From Gaetbulibacter sp. S0825 (GTDB lineage Bacteria; Bacteroidota; Bacteroidia; Flavobacteriales; Flavobacteriaceae), in NCBI RefSeq assembly GCF_011777505.1, contig NZ_JAATJT010000002.1:248001-312000 (forward strand): 64,000 nucleotides of DNA. The letters are read 5' to 3'. Below are positions 10,223 through 18,086 of the stretch, one piece after another. The notes under the pieces are model-generated. The model saw only the letters and a list, made by a program, of their open reading frames with translations, did not search any database and had not been told where the DNA came from. A program made the translations under genes and the position numbers. Positions within the stretch are counted from its first letter, which is position 1; each line of letters opens with the position of its first letter.

Positions 10223-10430
10223 AAACGGTAATTATTAAAATTAAATAATTGATTATCAAGTTTTTAAGGTTTAACGATTTGACTCTTTTTTAATGCTTCA
10301 ATACAATTTTATTAATATTTAGTGTGTTTTTTTGTGTTATAAAGCAGTCTACTATGTAAGATTAGACTTATTTTTTGTTGGCTTATTTTATAAGGTATTT
10401 ACTAAGTATATTGACTTAACATAATACAAT
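10223..10430. other. AT-rich intergenic stretch without recognisable gene
   Basis: This is the middle of the only gap longer than 300 bp (10141-10488). The gap holds the promoter of the 4684-10140 gene on one side and the terminator of the 10489-12927 gene on the other. Between them I see only AT-rich sequence without a credible ORF, RNA or repeat. Confidence 0.6.
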
Positions 10431-10463
10431 AAAAAAGACGACTTTATTTAAGTCGTCTTTTTT
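10431..10463 (-). terminator. Intrinsic terminator of the M14 carboxypeptidase gene
   Basis: An A6 tract, an 8-bp stem GACGACTT / AAGTCGTC with a 5-nt loop, and a T6 tract. It is symmetrical and works in either direction. It lies 26 bp after the stop at 10489. Confidence 0.85.
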
Positions 10464-10488
10464 ATTAAATGGAAATATGTTTTAAAAC

Positions 10489-12927
10489 TTAATTTTTTAT
10501 AAGTTTTTTAATAACATTTCTCCCAGTATTGTTATCAGTTATCTTAAGGAAATATGCTCCTTGTGATAGTTTGTTTAATGAGCTAATTCTAAGTTTTCCG
10601 TTGTTATTTGTTGATGTTGTATTAATTACTCTACTTCTAATATCGTATAGAGTAAGTTCTACATTATTGCTATTAACACTAGAAGGTAACTCTATATCAA
10701 TTGAGTTTTTAAATGGGTTTGGATAAACATTTGTTAAGTTGAGTATGTTATTATCATCAACACCTAAAGGAGTATTAACTGTTACAACCACTTCATTTCT
10801 AGGGCTTGCAACATTTTCAATTTCCCAATCGTAAAAGAAATAATAAAACCCAGTACCTGCATTACTATTTTTTATAGAAATGGAACCATTAGTATATGGA
10901 TAGCTCACTCCTGCATTATTTCTATGTAAGTTAAAACCTGTTGACATGTTGACGCTTACTAATCTTAAATCTGTTCCAATGGGTATTAAAAAATCTAAAT
11001 CGATTTGTTGTATACCTGAATTTTCAACAAGAATAATTTCTGCATCTAATACCTTACCTGTGTTATCTTGTAATTGCACTTCAATTTCGCCAGCTTGTTG
11101 AGCGTTAATGGTAACTCTATTTAATCTAACAATTTCTGTTGCATCAAAAACTAAATAACGATCTGTAGTGCCACCAGCAAAGAAGCCTCCATTTGCAGTA
11201 TTATCGGTTGAGCCAACATTTCCCTTTGTAATTTCATCCTCAGCAAAATATGATCTAGTTTCTGTTAAGATAGGAGTAGTGTAATTTGCTCCTACAAATA
11301 CAGGTGTAGTATCATCAATATTTTCATACCAATTAATTGTACCTGAACCTGTAGCTGATAAAGATGCAGTTTCTCCACTATTAATAGTTACATCACTAGC
11401 CGTTGGTGCCGCTGTTGATGCTACTAGAGTTACATTTTGTATAGTAGTTGCATTGTCTACTACAGTTGTAGAAATTGTTTGAGATATATATCCTGGTGCT
11501 GAATAAGTAACATTATATGTACCTCCTTTTACTAATTTTTGGTATTCACCAAGACCAGATTCTGACATTCTAAATGTATTCAATTTATCATGCCCTATAA
11601 TTTCTATTTTAGCTACAACTGGATTTCCAGATTCATCAGTTATAAACCCTTGTATTCCGTAGTTGGCTTGTTTGATAAAGTCTAAAAAAGCTTGCTTGTT
11701 ATATGTCCAGTGAGCAGGTAAATTTGGACCACTTACCCATTTAGTATCTGATAATTCAAGAGTAACTTCTTTATCTCCATGATAAAAATTCATAAAATCT
11801 TGCCTTCCTCCATAAACTCTGTACCATTCGGCACCATGAGTTACACCAGGACTCACAATATAATCTGAATCATCATCAGCTGTCATATATCCAGAAGGAC
11901 TATTATTTTGTGCATTGGTAGCATATTCTACAGAGATATATTCAAAGTAATCAGTATCTGCATGAGTATATTGACTTACATAAGCATTATCATAAGGATA
12001 ATTAACTAATTCTGTTCCTCCATGTAAATTTGCAGATAATACAAAATTTTTGCTTTTAGCATAATTAATAAATGCTATAGTTTCGTCTTCATAAGTACCA
12101 TCATAGTGTAATCCAGCTACATTATCAGGGTAATTTCTGTTTAAATCTTGACCACTATCATTAGCTCTTCTTGGGCTACTAATTACATCAGTATCACCTA
12201 ATCTATATGATCCATCTGGATTAGCATTAGGATTTATATAGATTTCAGTTGAGTTAACTAAGTTGGTAACTTCAGTATCTGTGCCATAGTTTGTTAGCAA
12301 ATAATCAATTAACCTAATCATTAACGGAAAACCTACTAATTCATCACCATGCATTGTAGATGTATAGAAAAATTCAGGTTCCCCTTCATTAACGGACACA
12401 TTATCTGTAATTTTTAATACTAATAACTCTCTACCGCTTTGTGTTGTTCCAATGCTTTCTAAAGAACATAAAGTTGGATAGTTTGTTGCATAGTAATTCA
12501 TTTTTGCAACATATTCAGAATATTTTGGGTATGAATCCCAAGTTGTATCCCAACCAGCTCTTCGTCTTAAGTTGTCAGTTTGTATTAATAGATCTTTTTC
12601 AGATGATTTGCTCACATGAGGATTAAATGGCAGTTCATTATCATTTTTTGATACGTCGTAAGCTAGTCCATACTCTAAAAACTTTGAAAATGTTTTTTCG
12701 TTAGCATAAGCTTCAACTATTAATTCGTTTCTTTTAATTGGTTTATGTCCAAAAGATAAAAATGAAGAAAGTTCTTCTAATTGTTCAATTGAGTTAGCTT
12801 TAAATGTAAAACATACTTCTCCTTTAGATTCTAGATAAGCTTCTGCCTTTTGTTTTGCTGTATTTTGGGCATAAATATTACTGCAAAAAAGCATTAATAA
12901 AATAGGAATAAGAGTAATTTTTTTCAT
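10489..12927 (-). CDS. Secreted M14 zinc carboxypeptidase with CarboxypepD_reg-like and T9SS sorting domains
   Basis: 812 residues: Sec signal (1-20, CSNIYAQ), an N-terminal propeptide-like region (about 35-95), and an M14 catalytic domain (about 130-415). Zinc ligands are His193 and Glu196 (TMHGDELVG) and His302 (LHGGTELVNYPYD). Substrate residues Asn263-Arg264 lie in DLNRNYPD and the catalytic Glu391 in VTLELSDTKW. A carboxypeptidase regulatory-like fold follows (about 422-495, GIQGFITDESGNPVVAKIEI), then beta-rich domains and a T9SS sorting domain (about 735-812, VYPNPFKNSIDIELP, LSQGAYFLKI). It should remove C-terminal residues from peptides outside the cell for nutrition. All catalytic residues are present, so activity is likely. 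Specificity is unknown. Confidence 0.92.
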   Translation of the reverse strand: MKKITLIPILLMLFCSNIYAQNTAKQKAEAYLESKGEVCFTFKANSIEQLEELSSFLSFGHKPIKRNELIVEAYANEKTFSKFLEYGLAYDVSKNDNELPFNPHVSKSSEKDLLIQTDNLRRRAGWDTTWDSYPKYSEYVAKMNYYATNYPTLCSLESIGTTQSGRELLVLKITDNVSVNEGEPEFFYTSTMHGDELVGFPLMIRLIDYLLTNYGTDTEVTNLVNSTEIYINPNANPDGSYRLGDTDVISSPRRANDSGQDLNRNYPDNVAGLHYDGTYEDETIAFINYAKSKNFVLSANLHGGTELVNYPYDNAYVSQYTHADTDYFEYISVEYATNAQNNSPSGYMTADDDSDYIVSPGVTHGAEWYRVYGGRQDFMNFYHGDKEVTLELSDTKWVSGPNLPAHWTYNKQAFLDFIKQANYGIQGFITDESGNPVVAKIEIIGHDKLNTFRMSESGLGEYQKLVKGGTYNVTYSAPGYISQTISTTVVDNATTIQNVTLVASTAAPTASDVTINSGETASLSATGSGTINWYENIDDTTPVFVGANYTTPILTETRSYFAEDEITKGNVGSTDNTANGGFFAGGTTDRYLVFDATEIVRLNRVTINAQQAGEIEVQLQDNTGKVLDAEIILVENSGIQQIDLDFLIPIGTDLRLVSVNMSTGFNLHRNNAGVSYPYTNGSISIKNSNAGTGFYYFFYDWEIENVASPRNEVVVTVNTPLGVDDNNILNLTNVYPNPFKNSIDIELPSSVNSNNVELTLYDIRSRVINTTSTNNNGKLRISSLNKLSQGAYFLKITDNNTGRNVIKKLIKN

Positions 12928-12962
12928 TAGACTTAGGGTTAAAGTTTTTTAGAAATTTTTTG

Positions 12963-13004
12963 CTAATATATAATTATTATCCATAAAACGCATAAAAATC
13001 CGAT
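12963..13004 (-). promoter_or_regulatory. Promoter of the M14 gene with shared 27-bp element (copy D)
   Basis: The element at 12978-13004 reads ATCGGATTTTTATG then CGTTTTATGGATA on the minus strand. The -33 position is TATG instead of TTTG. A -7-like TATATTAG (12963-12970) lies 20 bp downstream, the same spacing as copy C. This is the most divergent copy. It is 51 bp from the ATG. Confidence 0.55.
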
Positions 13005-13185
13005 TAAATGCAATGTTATTTTGTATGAAAATAATTAAAATACTAAAAATGAGTTGTTTACTTATAATGGATGTAGGAATAATAGTTAGTGTATTTTAAA
13101 TATATGAAGTGATACAGTTATATTGTATAGGTAATAGACTTTCTGTATATTGTTAATTAGTAATAGCTTAATTTAAATCGAGAAA

Positions 13186-14412
13186 ATGAAGAATACACGA
13201 AGAGTTTTTTTAAAGTCAGGCGCTTTATTAACATCTATAGTTCTTTTTCCCTCCTTTGCTTCTAAAGCCTCATTAATTAAAGAGGTCTCCTTAGATATAG
13301 ATAATGATAGATTTGATCCATGGATTGAAATAATACCTGAAGCTATAAAACACAATGTAAAAGCTTTATATAAGCTTTCAGGAAATAGGCCTATTATGGC
13401 AGTTATAAAAAATAATGGTTATGGGTTAGGTGATGTAAATGTGGCTAAAATATTAGAAGAAATGCCAGAAATTGTTGGTTTTGCTGCTGTAAAAACTGAC
13501 GTTTGTTTGGCTGTTAGAAATGCTGGAATACGTAAGCCAATATTACACATGGGAATGACAACTGATAAAGATTTTGAAGCATTAGTTTCCCATGATATAC
13601 AGTTATCAATATATAATGAAGGAATGCATAAGCTACTTGATGAAATATCTGTAAAAGCTGGTAAGCCTGTGAATGTTCATTTATATATTGATACAGGAAT
13701 GAGTCGTATGGGAATTCCTTATCATAAAGCTCTTCCTTGGATTGAAGATATTGCTTCAAGTAAAAACATTAATATTCTTGGTGCATTTATGGGATTTACC
13801 GAGGACCCTGAATATGATAAAATTCAATTAGAAAGGCTAAAAAACTTAAGCGATAAAGCTTCAAAAAAAGGAATTGATATAGGTAAGCTACATGCAGCGT
13901 CTTCCAATGCTATTTTTCATTTTCCAGACTCGGCTTTAGATATGGTAAGACCAGGAATTAGTTTATATGGTGCTTATCCTACATATTTTGAGAAAGAAAA
14001 AAAGATTTCAGAATTGAAAGTTGCTTATAGATTTAAGGCAAGAATTGTTAGAGTTGAGCAACTACGTGTTGGAGATAGTGTGAGTTACGGACGCAATTAT
14101 ATTGCAAAAAAACCAGTATGGGTAGCTACAATTCCAATTGGACATGCCGATGGTTATATACGTAATGCTGTTAAAGGAGCAAAAATTTTGGTGAATGGTA
14201 AAGTGTATCCAGTTATTGGAGCTGTAAGTGCTAGTCATACTATAATTGAACTTGGAATTAATAAAGAAGTTGAAGTAGGAGATGTGGCAGTTTTAGAAGG
14301 ACCAGATCACACTGAGATTCATCCAAATCATATTTCAGATGTAACTGGTACTTCAGTGTATGATATTTTAATGCATTTAAGCTCGCGATTACCAAAAAGT
14401 ATTGTTAGATAA
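13186..14412 (+). CDS. Alanine racemase-family protein with a Tat signal peptide
   Basis: 408 residues with the fold-type III alanine racemase layout. The PLP lysine is Lys75 (MAVIKNNGYGLG), the catalytic tyrosine is Tyr301 (DSVSYGRNY), and IDTGMSRMG (168-176), HAASSNAIF (236-244) and DMVRPGISLYG (252-262) are recognisable. Unusually, the N-terminus is a textbook twin-arginine signal (TRRVFLKSG at 4-12, then a hydrophobic stretch ending near PSFASKA), which predicts export of the folded PLP enzyme. Two family motifs differ: the Lys usually carbamylated before DTGM is Tyr167, and the usual R-V-x-M-D segment near the C-terminus reads AVSASHT (346-352). It may therefore be a periplasmic racemase of different specificity, and it is probably not the housekeeping Alr. 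Monocistronic, ending at a terminator. Confidence 0.8.
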   Translation: MKNTRRVFLKSGALLTSIVLFPSFASKASLIKEVSLDIDNDRFDPWIEIIPEAIKHNVKALYKLSGNRPIMAVIKNNGYGLGDVNVAKILEEMPEIVGFAAVKTDVCLAVRNAGIRKPILHMGMTTDKDFEALVSHDIQLSIYNEGMHKLLDEISVKAGKPVNVHLYIDTGMSRMGIPYHKALPWIEDIASSKNINILGAFMGFTEDPEYDKIQLERLKNLSDKASKKGIDIGKLHAASSNAIFHFPDSALDMVRPGISLYGAYPTYFEKEKKISELKVAYRFKARIVRVEQLRVGDSVSYGRNYIAKKPVWVATIPIGHADGYIRNAVKGAKILVNGKVYPVIGAVSASHTIIELGINKEVEVGDVAVLEGPDHTEIHPNHISDVTGTSVYDILMHLSSRLPKSIVR

Positions 14413-14461
14413 TTTTTGTATGCTTTATAATTTGAAAGTTAACTTTGAAGCTTTAAATAAA

Positions 14462-14488
14462 AAAACCTGATACTTAGTATCAGGTTTT
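14462..14488. terminator. Bidirectional terminator between the racemase gene and tRNA-Met
   Basis: AAAA, an 8-bp stem CCTGATAC / GTATCAGG with a 3-nt loop, then TTTT. It is symmetrical and can serve the plus-strand racemase gene and the minus-strand tRNA. Confidence 0.85.
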
Positions 14489-14496
14489 ATATTTAG

Positions 14497-14570
14497 TAGC
14501 GAGACCGAGATTTGAACTCGGGACCTCTGGGTTATGAATCCAACGCTCTAACCAACTGAGCTATCTCGCC
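14497..14570 (-). tRNA. tRNA-Met (CAT anticodon), elongator type
   Basis: A 74-nt cloverleaf on the minus strand. The acceptor GGCGAGA pairs with TCTCGCT (G1 opposite T72), the D arm is GCTC / GAGC, the anticodon loop is TTCATAA, and the T arm is CCGAG / CTCGG with loop TTCAAAT. The discriminator is A and no CCA is encoded. The anticodon is CAT. The closing pair of the anticodon stem is an A-C mismatch. The paired acceptor start and the T-loop favour elongator Met over initiator. A lysidine-modified tRNA-Ile also has a CAT anticodon and cannot be fully excluded without a search. Confidence 0.9.
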
Positions 14571-14585
14571 ATATCATTGCGGCTG

Positions 14586-14616
14586 CAAATATAAAAACAA
14601 AATGATTTAGAGCAAA
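14586..14616 (-). promoter_or_regulatory. Promoter of tRNA-Met
   Basis: On the minus strand TTTG (14613-14616), 19 bp, TATATTTG (14586-14593). Both boxes match the Bacteroidota consensus exactly, 16 bp before the tRNA. Confidence 0.85.
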
Positions 14617-14704
14617 TATTAACCCAACAAAAATATTTTTAATTTTTAGTTTTAAAACTAAATAATTAATGTATATATTAACCATCTAAATTTTTTTAGA
14701 ATTT

Positions 14705-15091
14705 ATGGATGATAAAATAAAAATTGACTTAGAGTTTCCAATACATGCATCACCTCAATTACTATATCAATACATTTCAACACCATCAGGATTGTCTGAG
14801 TGGTTTGCAGATAATGTAAATTCAAGAGGCGAGCTATTTACCTTTATATGGGATGATAGTGAGGAACAGGCTAAGCTTTTAAGTAAAAAAAACGGAGAGC
14901 GTGTAAAGTTTAAATGGCAAAATGGTGAAGATGATGCAGCTTATTTTGAAATTAGAATTCAAGTTGACGATATAACTAAAGATGTGTCATTAATGGTAAC
15001 AGATTTTGCTGACGATGACGAGATTGATGAAGTCAAAATGCTTTGGGAAAATCAAATTTCCGATTTAAAGCAAGTATTGGGTTCAGCATAA
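14705..15091 (+). CDS. START-like (SRPBCC/AHSA1-type) domain protein
   Basis: 128 residues matching the small START-like domain proteins found throughout Bacteroidota (IDLEFPIHASPQLLYQYIS, GLSEWFADNV, WDDSEEQAKLL). The whole protein is one helix-grip domain without signal peptide or membrane segment, so it is cytoplasmic and may bind a hydrophobic ligand or a protein partner. No ligand is known. It is followed after 26 bp by a terminator-like hairpin that abuts the next gene. The family call is confident. The role is unknown. Confidence 0.8.
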   Translation: MDDKIKIDLEFPIHASPQLLYQYISTPSGLSEWFADNVNSRGELFTFIWDDSEEQAKLLSKKNGERVKFKWQNGEDDAAYFEIRIQVDDITKDVSLMVTDFADDDEIDEVKMLWENQISDLKQVLGSA

Positions 15092-15110
15092 CTATTCCCA
15101 TTAAATAAAT

Positions 15111-15118
15111 TATATTTG
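15111..15118 (+). promoter_or_regulatory. -7 box of the aminotransferase gene, overlapping a terminator hairpin
   Basis: TATATTTG matches the TAnnTTTG consensus. No TTTG is seen 17-23 bp upstream, so the promoter is incomplete by eye. The same octamer followed by TCCCG recurs at 20591. The TTG at 15116-15118, which could be taken as a start codon, is part of this box. Confidence 0.5.
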
Positions 15119-15142
15119 TCCCGATTTATTCGGGACTTTTTT
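15118..15142 (+). terminator. Terminator-like hairpin directly before the aminotransferase ATG
   Basis: Stem GTCCCGA / TCGGGAC (7 bp), 5-nt loop, six Ts, then immediately the ATG at 15143. It fits as the terminator of the START-like gene. It overlaps the -7 box by one base, so transcripts from the local promoter would start inside the stem and could not fold it completely. Confidence 0.7.
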
Positions 15143-15988
15143 ATGGTAAATACTAACGGAAATATATTAAATAAGGCAAATGCTAGTTTGCCTGTGAATA
15201 ATAGAGGTTTCAATTATGGAGATGCTGTTTTTGAAACTATTAAAGTATCACATTCAAAAATTTTATTTTGGGAAGATCATTATTTTAGGTTAATGGCCTC
15301 AATGCGAATCTTAAGAATGGAAATACCTATGAGCTTTACATTAGAGTTCCTTGAAAATGAAATTCTTAAACTTGTTGAGCATAATAATCAACTAAAGGTA
15401 TCTGTAAGGGTTAAATTAATTGTATTTAGAGATAGTGAAGGTTTGTATACACCAAATACCAACGAAGTTTCATTTTTAATTAGTTCTAAGACATTGCAAA
15501 ATGATTTTTATGAACTTAATGATAATGAATATAGAGTAGACTTGTATAAAGACCATTATATATCACCTAGTTTGTTGTCAACAATAAAAAGTAATAATAG
15601 GCTTATTAATGTTATTGGAGGCATATATGCTAACGAAAATGGATTACAAAATTGCTTGTTGTTAAATACAGATAAATATGTTGTTGAAGCATTAAATTCA
15701 AATATATTTTTAGTAAAAGGGCAAATTGTTAAAACACCTCCGCTAACTGATGGATGTATAAAAGGAGTTATGAGAAAACAAATCATAGAAATTATCAAGC
15801 TCATACCTGAATATACTATTGAGGAAGCATCCATCTCTCCTTTTGAATTACAAAAGGCAGACGAGTTATTTTTAACAAATATAATTTCTGGAATACAACC
15901 TATTACTAATTACAGGAAAAAACAGTTTACAATAGATTTTTCAAAAAATTTGTTAGCAAAATTGAATGTAAAAGTAAGGTTGACTTAG
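15143..15988 (+). CDS. Class IV aminotransferase (branched-chain aminotransferase / aminodeoxychorismate lyase family)
   Basis: 281 residues of the fold-type IV PLP family. Seen: NNRGFNYGDAVFETIKV (the usual GFxYGDGVFET region), the catalytic lysine in LLSTIKSNNRL, VVEALNSNIFLVK, and TPPLTDGCIKGVMR near the cofactor phosphate site. Enzymes of this family transfer amino groups to branched-chain keto acids, or release pyruvate from aminodeoxychorismate in folate synthesis; the sequence does not decide which. I start at the ATG at 15143. A TTG at 15116 is in frame but falls within the -7 box and a terminator stem. The stop overlaps the convergent yqgE-like stop by four bases. Confidence 0.82.
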   Translation: MVNTNGNILNKANASLPVNNRGFNYGDAVFETIKVSHSKILFWEDHYFRLMASMRILRMEIPMSFTLEFLENEILKLVEHNNQLKVSVRVKLIVFRDSEGLYTPNTNEVSFLISSKTLQNDFYELNDNEYRVDLYKDHYISPSLLSTIKSNNRLINVIGGIYANENGLQNCLLLNTDKYVVEALNSNIFLVKGQIVKTPPLTDGCIKGVMRKQIIEIIKLIPEYTIEEASISPFELQKADELFLTNIISGIQPITNYRKKQFTIDFSKNLLAKLNVKVRLT

Positions 15989-16545
15989 TTGTAACTAGGG
16001 TCTTCGGGAGCGTTAGACCAAATACTGTATTCACCACCAAGTTCGAGCATTTTTTCTTTCCAAAAGTTGACATCATTCTTTTCAATAATAGATTTTTTAT
16101 AAACATTGGTAGTTACTATCCATGTGTTGGAAAGTAATTCGTTTGCAAGTTGTTTGTTCTCCCAACCAGTATACCCTAGAAAGAATCTAATATCGTTATC
16201 GCTTAATGTGTTGTTGTTAATGAGTTCGGTAACTTTTTCAAAATCTCCACCCCAAAAAATACCATTGGATATTTCTATACTATTAGGGATTAATTCAGGT
16301 ATTTTATGAATAAAATATAAGTTGTCTTGCTCTACAGGGCCACCATTATATATTTTGAAAGAGCCTTCGATTTCTGGAATTAAATCACTGATAGTATAAT
16401 CTAAGGGTTTGTTTAAAATAAAGCCTATAGATCCTTGATCATTATGGTCGGCCAATAAAATTACCGATCGATTAAAAGAGACATCTCCTAGAATAGATGG
16501 TTCAGCAATGAGTAAATGGCCTTTTTTTGGGTTATGATTAACCAT
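15985..16545 (-). CDS. YqgE/AlgH family protein (UPF0301)
   Basis: 186 residues, the usual family length. It opens with the family hallmark GHLLIAEPSILGDVSFNRSVILL, then NDQGSIGFILNKPL, IYNGGPVEQDNLYFIH and FLGYTGWENKQLANEL. No signal peptide or membrane segment is present, so it is cytoplasmic. The biochemical function of the family is not established. Family assignment is certain. Confidence 0.9.
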   Translation of the reverse strand: MVNHNPKKGHLLIAEPSILGDVSFNRSVILLADHNDQGSIGFILNKPLDYTISDLIPEIEGSFKIYNGGPVEQDNLYFIHKIPELIPNSIEISNGIFWGGDFEKVTELINNNTLSDNDIRFFLGYTGWENKQLANELLSNTWIVTTNVYKKSIIEKNDVNFWKEKMLELGGEYSIWSNAPEDPSYN

Positions 16546-16618
16546 ATTTGCTAAGTTTACACTTACAATCTAACACATATTTAGTTAATAAGCAACATTT
16601 TCCATAATTGATAAACTA

Positions 16619-16647
16619 AAAAAAGCTCGTTATATAACGAGCCTTTT
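16619..16647 (-). terminator. Intrinsic terminator of the HU gene
   Basis: A perfect 18-nt palindrome GCTCGTTATATAACGAGC (16625-16642), followed on the minus strand by a run of seven Ts. It lies 24 bp after the HU stop. Confidence 0.85.
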
Positions 16648-16670
16648 AATATAAAACGTATGCTTACTTT

Positions 16671-16943
16671 CTAGTTTACAGCGTCACTTAAATCAGATCC
16701 AGCTTTAAACTTTACTACATTTTTAGCTTTGATTTTTATAGTTTTTCCTGTTTGTGGATTTCTTCCATCTCTAGCAGCTCTTCTTGTAACTGACCATGAT
16801 CCAAAACCAACTAAAGAAACTCTGTTTCCTTTTTGTAATGCTCCTTCAATGTCAATTAATAGACCATCTAATGCTTTTTTAGCAGCAGCTTTAGTAATTC
16901 CAGCGTTCTCTGCCATTCCATTGATTAAATCTGTTTTGTTCAT
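16671..16943 (-). CDS. HU-family DNA-binding protein
   Basis: 90 residues, normal HU length. Typical sequence: MNKTDLINGMAENAGITKAAAKKALDGLL at the N-terminus (helix-turn-helix dimerisation region), VSLVGFGSWSV, then RDGRNPQTGKTIKIKA with the Arg-Asn-Pro of the DNA-intercalating arm. It should be an abundant nucleoid protein that bends DNA. It is transcribed alone between its own promoter and terminator. Confidence 0.97.
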   Translation of the reverse strand: MNKTDLINGMAENAGITKAAAKKALDGLLIDIEGALQKGNRVSLVGFGSWSVTRRAARDGRNPQTGKTIKIKAKNVVKFKAGSDLSDAVN

Positions 16944-16999
16944 AAAATTAAGTTTTAAATTGTTTATTATTTGGGTTAACTTTTTTGTTAAATCCTACA

Positions 17000-17029
17000 C
17001 AAAATTATACGTAAAATCCATTCACACAA
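17000..17029 (-). promoter_or_regulatory. Promoter of the HU gene
   Basis: On the minus strand TTG (17027-17029), 19 bp, TAATTTTG (17000-17007). It lies 57 bp upstream of the HU start codon. Confidence 0.7.
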
Positions 17030-17133
17030 GTAATAGCAAGGGAAATACGTGTTTTTGTTGATAACTTAATGCAATTGTTAATAAAGACAAGCTTTTTTTA
17101 CTAATTTTTTAAATTATCAGCAATGATAAGGGT

Positions 17134-18084
17134 TTAGAGCATTTTAGCATCCTTATTAAATGAATATCCATTTAGTAGCGAAATGATATCCATTTTTCGC
17201 TTTCCGGGGAGTTTAATTTCCTTTAAAATTATATATCCTTTTTTTACTGCTACTTTCATATATTTTTTGGAGCTTATAATTTTTCCAATTTCATCATCGT
17301 GGTCTTCTTCTTGTTTTTCAACTTTATAAACCTTTACATTTAATTGTTCATTACCATTTTTCAATAAGCACCAGGCAGCTGGATATGGAGACAAGCCTCT
17401 CACTTTGTTATAGATGTTATTAAGTGTGTCTGTCCAATCTATTTTACAGTTGTCCTTATTTAATTTATAAGCTGTTTTTATTTCAGCATTTTTTGGTTGT
17501 GGAATCGTTTTAACGGAACCTTTTTTTATTAACTCGACAGTTTTGATAACTAAATCACTTCCTAAGTGCATAAGTTTATCGTGTAACTCACCAGCTGTTT
17601 CATTTGGTAGAATGTTTACTTCTTCTTGTAAAATCATTTCTCCAGTATCAATATGTTCATCTATAAAGAAAGTAGAAACACCTGTTATAGTTTCACCATT
17701 TATAATAGCCCAATTGATTGGTGCAGCCCCTCTATAATTTGGTAATAACGATGCATGCAAGTTAAAAGTGCCATATTGTGGCATTTGCCATACTACTTTT
17801 GGCAACATTCTAAAGGCCACTACAATTTGTAGATTAGCTTTTAAGGCTTTCAATGTTTTAATAAAATCTTCGCTTTTAAGATTTGTTGGTTGCAAAATGT
17901 GTAAATCAACAGATTTGGCATAGGTTTTAACAGCGCTTTCATGTAGTTTTCTTCCTCTTCCTGCTGGTTTGTCTGGAGCAGTAATCACTCCAACAATGTT
18001 ATAATCTCTTTCTACTAGGGATTTTAAAATGGTTACTGCAAAATCTGGAGTTCCCATAAATACAATTCTTAAATCATTCGTCAT
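17134..18084 (-). CDS. fmt: Methionyl-tRNA formyltransferase
   Basis: 316 residues. The N-terminal formyltransferase domain contains RIVFMGTPDFAV, the 10-formyl-THF-binding segment LLPNYRGAAPINWAI and IDEHIDTGEMI. The C-terminal tRNA-binding domain includes VRGLSPYPAAWC. It formylates Met-tRNA(fMet) for translation initiation. It begins two bases after the recQ stop, so it is co-transcribed downstream of recQ. Confidence 0.97.
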   Translation of the reverse strand: MTNDLRIVFMGTPDFAVTILKSLVERDYNIVGVITAPDKPAGRGRKLHESAVKTYAKSVDLHILQPTNLKSEDFIKTLKALKANLQIVVAFRMLPKVVWQMPQYGTFNLHASLLPNYRGAAPINWAIINGETITGVSTFFIDEHIDTGEMILQEEVNILPNETAGELHDKLMHLGSDLVIKTVELIKKGSVKTIPQPKNAEIKTAYKLNKDNCKIDWTDTLNNIYNKVRGLSPYPAAWCLLKNGNEQLNVKVYKVEKQEEDHDDEIGKIISSKKYMKVAVKKGYIILKEIKLPGKRKMDIISLLNGYSFNKDAKML

Positions 18085-18086
18085 AA

